Part shown: one piece after another, positions 52,763-58,646 of the stretch
Numbering within the stretch: position 1 is the first letter of the stretch
Layout of the letters: each line of letters starts with the position of its first letter
Source: Chara braunii
Lineage: Eukaryota > Streptophyta > Charophyceae > Charales > Characeae
Length of the DNA: 58,646 bases
Assembly: GCA_003427395.1 (NCBI GenBank)
Contig: BFEA01000054.1
Coordinates: 1,907,136 to 1,965,781 of the forward strand
Reading direction: 5' to 3'
Position numbers and translations under genes: made by a program
Notes under the pieces: generated by a model
What the model was told of the DNA's origin: nothing
The model's database searches: none
The model's input: only the letters and a program-made list of their open reading frames with translations

Positions 52763-55352
52763 GGGGCTCGTTCGACACTCCTCGGGCGCCGAAATTCCCC
52801 AAGGAATTCGTCGTTCCACTCATCCTCAGGGAAGATTTGAAAAAAAAAAAGTGAAAACATTTCCTCGGGGATTCCTCGGGGAATCCTCGGGCTACAGCCA
52901 TTTTGGCAATTTCCCCAAGGGACATCCCGAGGTCCCTTGGAAGTCGAGCATCCGGAAGAATCAGGGCGTCGACGGCAGCTCCCTCAACGACATTTTTCGA
53001 TCCCGTCTGGTCCATCGGTGGTCCTGACTGCGTCTCCACGGACATGTTGGGTCGCCAACATTCGCCTTCACGGAATTCGACGCCAACGGTTATCGTTTGC
53101 GACCTACCGGCATCCCCGACGTCCAGAAGGTGGTATCTTCCGTCGTCGCGCTTGGCACGCAGCGAATTCTGCCAGCGGTCGGCAGATACGAATATTTCAG
53201 AGGCCGCGACCTCTCCCGGACACGCACTGTCGCTTGCTTCCGTTTGTTGACGCGTTCCTGACGGCCGTTTGCAGCGCTGCACTTCGCTGTTATCTTGTCG
53301 CCCCCCGTTGTGTTCTGTCTGCTGCCGTCGTCGTCTTCTGTTTCATGGCCGACATGTTTCGCAGGCTGCCGCTGCTGGTCCTGGTTGTCCTGTTGCTGGT
53401 CGTCTTGATTGTCTTCCACGTGTGTATCCTCAAGAACATACCGCGGCGTCGACGCAGAAGGTCTTCGATGAAGGACGCCAGGACGAAGGCACGGCAGTCA
53501 ATCCCCAGGTCTAGAGGGGAGCAGGTCGGGGGTCGGAGTGGCTGGGAAAGCCCATCGCCGATTTCGAGGGCGTCCCAGAGGATTGGGTATGCGGCATTGC
53601 CACCGCACTTGCAACCCCTCCCCGACACGTCAGACGAGGAGGAGGAGGGACGGACACGCACCATGTCGTTGGGAAGCGAATCGACGCAGGAGTGGACGGC
53701 TACGGAGCTATGCGGGACCGGCGGCGGCTTGAACGAGCAGTCGTTCACTGACCTCCTTCGTCCGGGGTTAACCGGCGATGAAGGAGACGGCAGCGTCAAC
53801 CTGTCTTTCGGTCTGTCCACCGGGCGGTCGTCAACTCCATCATGCACGCTCCTCGTGAACCCCCACCCCGACGACGACGGTGGGCAATTGACGGCTGTGG
53901 ACTGGCCATCGAAGACGAGAGCGTTGGCGCGGGAGGCGACGGGTGCGAACCCGAAACCGTCGACGCAGGCAGCGCAGGCGCCGTCTCTTTCCAGGGGCGC
54001 ATCAGGTCGGCCCCAGTGGGTGCAGTCACCGTCTCCCCTGTCTGCGGCGTCCAGCGTGGCCCGCCGTCGCGACGATAGCGTCGACACTGAAACCGCCTTC
54101 CTTGACGTTGGTGACGACCAGGACGGGAGGGAGGTGTGGGCGGAGCAGCGACGGGATCTTCATGCGGGGCGAGAAGAATCCATCAGACGGGGGGTGGAGC
54201 GGCTTCGTGTGGCGGATCAGGAAGAGGACACGAATGCAGCACATGCGGAAGGAGACGATAACGACGAAAACGACAACGACGGAGAAGGCGGGGAGGGGGA
54301 GGGTGGTTACGTCTCGCCGTTCAGGCAGAAGGACATGGCAGGTAGGGGCGGGAGGACGAAGGCTTCCGGCAGCAATCCTTGTCCTTAGGGGAAGAAGGCA
54401 CAGGGGAAGGGGAGCGATGGCAACCGCGATGGTGATGTGGAGGAAAAGCGTTACTTCTGGTCCGTCGCGCACATTATAGCCCTCATAAGGGCTAAACGTG
54501 ACCAAGATGCGCATATGGAGGGGATGGGCCACGCGTACGCTCGGATGAAGCCGCGGGAATGGAAGTGGCAAGACGTCGCTCAGAGGTTGAAGAACGTGGG
54601 CGTGGACAGGGAAGCCGACAAGTGCGGGAAGAAGTGGGACAATCTCATGCAGCAGTTCAAGAAAGTCCAACATTTCCAAACGTCATCCGGGGGACAGGAC
54701 TCCTCGCCGTAGATATCCATCCCCGACGCCACTTCAGTAGACATGGACGTCAATATCAAAACAACACTCCACGAACACCGCCACGCGGAAGAAGACAGCG
54801 CCGCCTCACCTGACAACCCTGAACGCCACGCGACGACGACGGACGTCGGCCTGCGACAATGGCAACAAGTCGATGGCGTCTCTGCTTCTTTGAAGGCGCA
54901 CAGGTGCGTACCCCGTCGACACTGAAATCGCCGACCAATGCCGTCACTTAAGCAAACGCCCCCGCACGCTGGACGCTGCTGCCGTCAAATTCAAAAAACA
55001 ACGTCCTGTATGCGCCGCCACTCGCATCGCGAAAATCCGAATTTCAAATTTCGACCGGAGGGGCTGCGCGCCTTTTCCAATGGCCCCTTCATTTTCGAAA
55101 GCCGCCGTCTTTCGAAATCGCGATGCCCAACAAAGGTGGACCAACGCCGTCCGCACGGACACATCTCCATGGACCACCGTCGGCCCCTCCCCCGCGTCCG
55201 GTTGTACACATATAAGCCGCGGGAGCCCCGAGGAATCGTCCTCGGGGAACGTCTCCGAGGATGAGTGGAACGAAGGCGGGAATTTCCTCAGGCGACTCCA
55301 AGGAATCGTCCTCGGGGCCCGAGGACGCCCCGAGGAATGTCGAACGAGCCCC
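52763..55352 (+). mobile_element. PIF/Harbinger transposon H2, TTA duplication, no transposase
   Basis: TIR GGGGCTCGTTCGACACTCC is matched by the complement ending GTCGAACGAGCCCC. TTA at 52760-52762 and 55353-55355 is the canonical PIF/Harbinger target. Subterminal DNA is made of TCCTCGGGG/CCCCGAGGA palindromes, the counterpart of the TCCTAAAA blocks in H1. The only coding region found is the second protein at 53345-54712, so movement would need a transposase in trans. It lies beside the LINE ORF1 region, and its right border is duplicated. Confidence 0.92.
53345..54712 (+). pseudogene. Harbinger second protein: hydrophobic anchor plus Myb/SANT-like domain, one in-frame TAG
   Basis: From ATG 53345: MADMFRR, a hydrophobic span of about 22 residues (LPLLVLVVLLLVVLIVF), HVCILKNIP, six arginines, an acidic TSDEEEE near residue 100, the motif NEQSFTDLLRPGL...VNLSFGL, then a long charged, low-complexity stretch. 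The frame meets TAG at 54386-54388 but continues without shift into a Myb/SANT-like (trihelix-type) domain (54437-54680: RYFWSVAHIIALIRAKRDQD; WKWQDVAQRLK; CGKKWDNLMQQFKKV). Harbinger second proteins are normally SANT-type partners of the transposase. The hydrophobic start, shared with H1, is the odd part and predicts membrane insertion. The open frame extends upstream to 52937 without homology, so 53345 is chosen because H1 shares this start. A hidden intron around the TAG cannot be excluded. Confidence 0.8.
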
Positions 55353-55994
55353 TTACTCTCTGGACGTGAAAGCAGATGGATAACCTTGAGTAACGGTGAG
55401 AGAGCTCCCTCGGTTGCAACTGTCAGCTTTCCGTGGAAAGCGCCTGCCTCGGTGGCAGGGTACTTCAACTAAGTCTAAAAAACAAAAAAAAACACAAAAA
55501 CCATAATACGAAACTGGCGAATCATCTGCCAAGGCTGCATCTTGCTCCAAACAAACAAGCAGCGTTCTGGCGTCATACTGTTCTTGTTCCCTACCGTCTG
55601 CATTGCCTGCCCTGTCCATCTGCTTCTGCGAACGAAGGCGGGAATTTCCTCGGGCGACTCCAAGGAATCGTCCTCGGGGCCCGAGGACGCCCCGAGGAAT
55701 GTCGAACGAGCCCCTTACTCTCTGGACGTGAAAGCAGATGGATAAAGAACCTTGAGTAATGGTGAGAGAGCTCCCTCGGTTGCAACTGTCAGCTTTCCGT
55801 GGAAAGCGCCTGCCTCGGTGGCAGGGTACTTCAACTAAGTCTAAAAAACAAAAAAAACACAAAAACCATAATACGAAACTGGCGAATCATCCGCCAAGGC
55901 TGCATCTTGCTCCAAACAAACAAGCAGCGGTCTGGCGTCATACTGTTCTTGTTCCCTACCGTCTGCATTGCCTGCCCTGTCCATCTGCTTCTGC
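55269..55994. repeat. 362-bp tandem duplication spanning the H2/LINE border
   Basis: Copy 1 (55269-55630) and copy 2 (55631-55994) are nearly identical. Each contains the last ~84 bp of H2, the TTA, and about 275 bp of the flanking LINE sequence. Copy 2 has a few substitutions and a 4-base insertion. The duplication therefore came after H2 inserted. Confidence 0.93.
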
Positions 55995-58180
55995 AGTCCC
56001 ACCTGTCTCGTCTTGCCTGCGAGTCCCATGATGCTAGTTGTCTTCCCTTTGCTAACTCTCTTCAGCAAGTCCTCCTTTTTTTGTCCCAATTGCCATCTGA
56101 GGACAGAGAGATCCTCTTGCACTGCTACCTTCCATTGCTCCTCTAGCGGGTCCCATTGCACCGGGATGATTGCCCGAGATGGTAAGAGCGTGCTCGCCTC
56201 CCTTCTGGCTCTTTCCCAAAACGCCTCATGATCCTTGTGCTGCAGGTCTTGGACCGTCACTGTGCGCAGCGAGATTTCTCCGTTCAGATCTGTCAGTCTC
56301 ATGTTTTGAGCATATAATGCTTCCACCTGGATGCCCAGTTGCATCTCCCTTGTTAGGCCTTTGTTCAAGTCCTCATTCACCTCGCTCTTCTCTCTCTCAG
56401 GCTGATCTTTCTGTTCCAGCAGAATCTGTGAGGGTTTGTACTTCTGCAATTTCTTCCCCGCCCTTTGCTTCTTCTCATTCGTTTCGTTCCCCCCTTTCTC
56501 TGCTGCTTCCATTATTTGATCTTCTTTAGATTCACAGTATTTTCCGGCCAAGAACGCTGACAACTCTTCTTCCCTCTCAAGAGGCGCGAAGGGGTTCTCC
56601 GACAGCGGAATCAATTGGGATGTGTTCGGTGCTGCTGTCTTCAACTTAATCTTTCGCTCTTCTTTGTGCAGGATTAACTGTAATTCAAATTTTTCTTGTC
56701 TCACCTTTTCATAGCGCTGAATGTAGGCCAACATTTCTTTTTCCTGCTGACTAGACCATGGGTAACCTTCCTTCCACGTTTGCCCTTGTTCATCATCTGA
56801 ATCATCTCTGTCCCTTTGCCCGTCCGTGTGCTTTCTCTTTCCCCCCNCGCTGGGTTTCTCTCCNCCCTCGGGTTCCCCCTGGACTGCTGCCTTTTCACCC
56901 TCCTCCNTGGACTCATCCGTCCCCTCCTTTTCCGCTGTTTGTTCCGACTCAGACTTTTGCTGCCCTCTCTTTCCCCTTCTGCAGTAAGTTCTTTGTTTAG
57001 GGAGTTCCCCTTTTGACCTTTCCTCCTCCTGATATCTCTTGACAGCTTNTACCCAGTCCNTTTNNGTTGTTTCCTGAATTGTTTGCAGATCAGCGCAAAG
57101 GTCCTTCTCCCACATTTCCTGTTTCAGGGCCTCCACGTTGATGACTGGGTCCCTGGTGAAGCACTTGGNTGCTTTCTTTTCTGTTTTCAACGCTTGCCAC
57201 CTGCTGTCGTACGNCGGATAGACTTCTGGTCTGGGGGTCGNTTCACCTGCTATGGTCCATACCCAGTCTGGTGAATCCAGATTGTCGTTGAAGACCCAAC
57301 CTGCGTATTGTGCCTCTNGAACGAACCAGTAGCCTTGCTTGTTCGGTACTTCCTGCAGGTTTGCAGTTTTGAGGGCCTTCGGTTTTGCGCTCTCCCTTGT
57401 TTTCGGACAGCTGGTGTCAGTACCCAGGTGGCCTCTTTGTCTGCACTTGAAACATACCGGATTAGATTTACTGGAGACCGTTATCCTAATTACTTTGCCT
57501 TCCTGCGAAAAGAACCATTCATCTGGTACAAACGGCAGCGGGCTGTCGTCTGTCTCCAACACTGCTGTCATCTGATTGTGGTGGGGAGTAAGGAAGTCTC
57601 GCGTCGAAACTATCCAGTGCGTTTGTGTGAAGTGGCCATAATCCATTATTACCCTCTCCTTAATACTTCCGTGCATTCCTTCTGGGACATTGTCGAATTG
57701 ACTCCAGAGATGCTTTTTGATTAACTCATGTCTGTACCTGAATGGAGTTTGTTGGATGTTTGCCGCTTTTTTCCACGGGTGCACTGTGACGACTGACGAA
57801 TTGCAGGTGAAGCATTTGTTCTTCAGGAAGGACGCCAATTGCTCCTGCATGCACAATACCATGATGACGTTCCTAGATCTCGGATGGAACGAAACTTTGG
57901 GTTCCTGCCCCTGGATTGGTTCCAAACTCTTTAGCTTCTCCCATATCCATTTTAGTTTGACCTGTCTGTCCAATTCCTGGCTTTTTTTGGAGAACGTGAA
58001 CAGAACTGCGTGCTTTTGGTGAATCTCTTCCTGTTTCGACGTCAGTTCTTTCGGGCATTCGTAGATAACCACTTCTTCTTTATTGTTTTCTCCGTGATCG
58101 ATGCATTTGGTGGTCTTCACTAGCGGAGTTCTGGTCTGTTCCGCCAGACAATTCTGAGTCTCCATACCCATTCCTTCCAT
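55841..58180 (-). CDS. LINE (L1-type) ORF1, nucleic-acid-binding protein
   Basis: About 779 codons from ATG 58180 to a stop at 55841. The N-terminal region around residues 95-140 (KVSFHPRSRNVIMVLC; SSVVTVHPWKK) resembles the RRM-like/DUF4283 part of plant L1 ORF1 proteins. Residues about 243-258 form a zinc knuckle, CFKCRQRGHLGTDTSC. A Lys/Glu-rich middle, a SENPFAPLEREEE motif (common after the knuckle in LINE ORF1) and coiled-coil-like stretches follow. Such proteins bind element RNA during retrotransposition. Fifteen or so N positions lie at 56847-57317. The open frame reaches about 58307 upstream without ATG. ORF2 (endonuclease and reverse transcriptase) is not in the window; the downstream side is occupied by the H2 border duplication. 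The last residues may be altered by that rearrangement. Confidence 0.85.
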   Translation of the reverse strand: MEGMGMETQNCLAEQTRTPLVKTTKCIDHGENNKEEVVIYECPKELTSKQEEIHQKHAVLFTFSKKSQELDRQVKLKWIWEKLKSLEPIQGQEPKVSFHPRSRNVIMVLCMQEQLASFLKNKCFTCNSSVVTVHPWKKAANIQQTPFRYRHELIKKHLWSQFDNVPEGMHGSIKERVIMDYGHFTQTHWIVSTRDFLTPHHNQMTAVLETDDSPLPFVPDEWFFSQEGKVIRITVSSKSNPVCFKCRQRGHLGTDTSCPKTRESAKPKALKTANLQEVPNKQGYWFVXEAQYAGWVFNDNLDSPDWVWTIAGEXTPRPEVYPXYDSRWQALKTEKKAXKCFTRDPVINVEALKQEMWEKDLCADLQTIQETXXXDWVXAVKRYQEEERSKGELPKQRTYCRRGKRGQQKSESEQTAEKEGTDESXEEGEKAAVQGEPEXGEKPSXGGKRKHTDGQRDRDDSDDEQGQTWKEGYPWSSQQEKEMLAYIQRYEKVRQEKFELQLILHKEERKIKLKTAAPNTSQLIPLSENPFAPLEREEELSAFLAGKYCESKEDQIMEAAEKGGNETNEKKQRAGKKLQKYKPSQILLEQKDQPEREKSEVNEDLNKGLTREMQLGIQVEALYAQNMRLTDLNGEISLRTVTVQDLQHKDHEAFWERARREASTLLPSRAIIPVQWDPLEEQWKVAVQEDLSVLRWQLGQKKEDLLKRVSKGKTTSIMGLAGKTRQVGLQKQMDRAGNADGREQEQYDARPLLVCLEQDAALADDSPVSYYGFCVFFVF

Positions 58181-58329
58181 CTTACTGGTTAGCACTGTCT
58201 CTCTTTGCGATCTGGATTTGACTAATCGTGAGGCAAGGCCAGCACTGGTCTTCAGACTAATAGTCTTTCTCAGATGTGTACGTCTTTTGGAAGATTTGGT
58301 GGAGATCTAGATGCAAAGAGATTCCCCCG

Positions 58330-58646
58330 AGCACAAGGAGCTGGGGATGCGAACGGGGCTGGGGTGGGGGGGTAGTGAGAATTTCGAGCAGCGATCTAAA
58401 CTCGAGCTAGGATTGGGGATGGGATCGGAGAGGAGTAGGATCGGGGGTGGAGTCTGGGTCGGAGGTAGGATCGGGGTCGGATACAGGGACGGGATCGGGG
58501 ATGGGGACAGAAACAGGGATGGGGACTGGACCGGGGGAAGGGACGGAGCGAGGGTGGGGACGGGAGAGGGGGGGGCGAATTTCGAAGGATAGTATCTTGA
58601 TCAAAGGATTGGTGGGGGGGGGATAGGGATGGACTAGGATCGGGGT
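58330..58646. repeat. G-rich GGATCGGGG/GGGATGGGG minisatellite
   Basis: Imperfect 6-12-bp units based on GGATCGGGG and GGGACAGG run to the window end, just upstream of the LINE ORF1. They may be LINE 5' UTR repeats or unrelated. Confidence 0.8.

Noticed and set aside
53290-54087. 265-residue minus-strand ORF inside H2
   Set aside because: Antisense shadow of the H2 second protein in GC-rich DNA. It has no homology to H1.

Overview
The window reads as nuclear DNA from a large, repeat-rich eukaryotic genome. Signs are tRNA-derived SINEs, a LINE first ORF, PIF/Harbinger and hAT-type elements with target-site duplications, many short MITEs, microsatellites, and short phase-compatible exon-like ORFs bounded by AG and GT. 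There is no bacterial-style gene packing. The LINE ORF1 (RRM-like region, zinc knuckle, then a PFAPLE-type motif) and the spread of Harbinger/Tourist-like MITEs suggest the green lineage. A streptophyte alga such as Chara is my best guess, but this is not proven from sequence alone.

Layout. 0-17.8 kb is almost wholly MITEs, SINEs and degenerate repeats. 17.8-21.8 kb is a nearly complete Harbinger element (H1). It carries a DDE transposase broken by one in-frame TAA and, on the opposite strand, a frameshifted second protein. 21.8-27.5 kb is MITE-dense. 27.6-50.2 kb holds scattered exon-like ORFs on both strands inside TE-filled putative introns, including an exon resembling a methyl-CpG-binding (MBD) domain at 41.16-41.47 kb and a repeat-bearing acidic exon at 49.3-50.2 kb. 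A U6 snRNA-like sequence lies at 46.96-47.06 kb. 50.3-51.0 kb has two hAT-type elements. 51.5-52.4 kb is a second copy of the repeat at 0.14-0.9 kb. 52.76-55.35 kb is a second Harbinger-type element (H2) with a canonical TTA duplication. It has a second protein but no transposase, and its right border has been tandemly duplicated. 55.8-58.2 kb is a LINE ORF1 on the minus strand.

The most interesting observation is that H1 and H2 both encode a second protein starting with a short MAD-x-x-RR segment, then a strongly hydrophobic span of about 22 residues, a basic stretch, an SDEE acidic motif and a conserved TxLLxxGL...FGL motif. In H2 the same reading frame continues, past one TAG, into a Myb/SANT-like domain. 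A membrane-anchor-like N-terminus on a Harbinger accessory DNA-binding protein is not something I know to be described. The MITE families also give a readable insertion history: an empty-versus-filled TTAA site, TTN duplications matching Harbinger, fold-back arms that co-vary, and an AT-rich core shared by at least three hAT-like TIR families.
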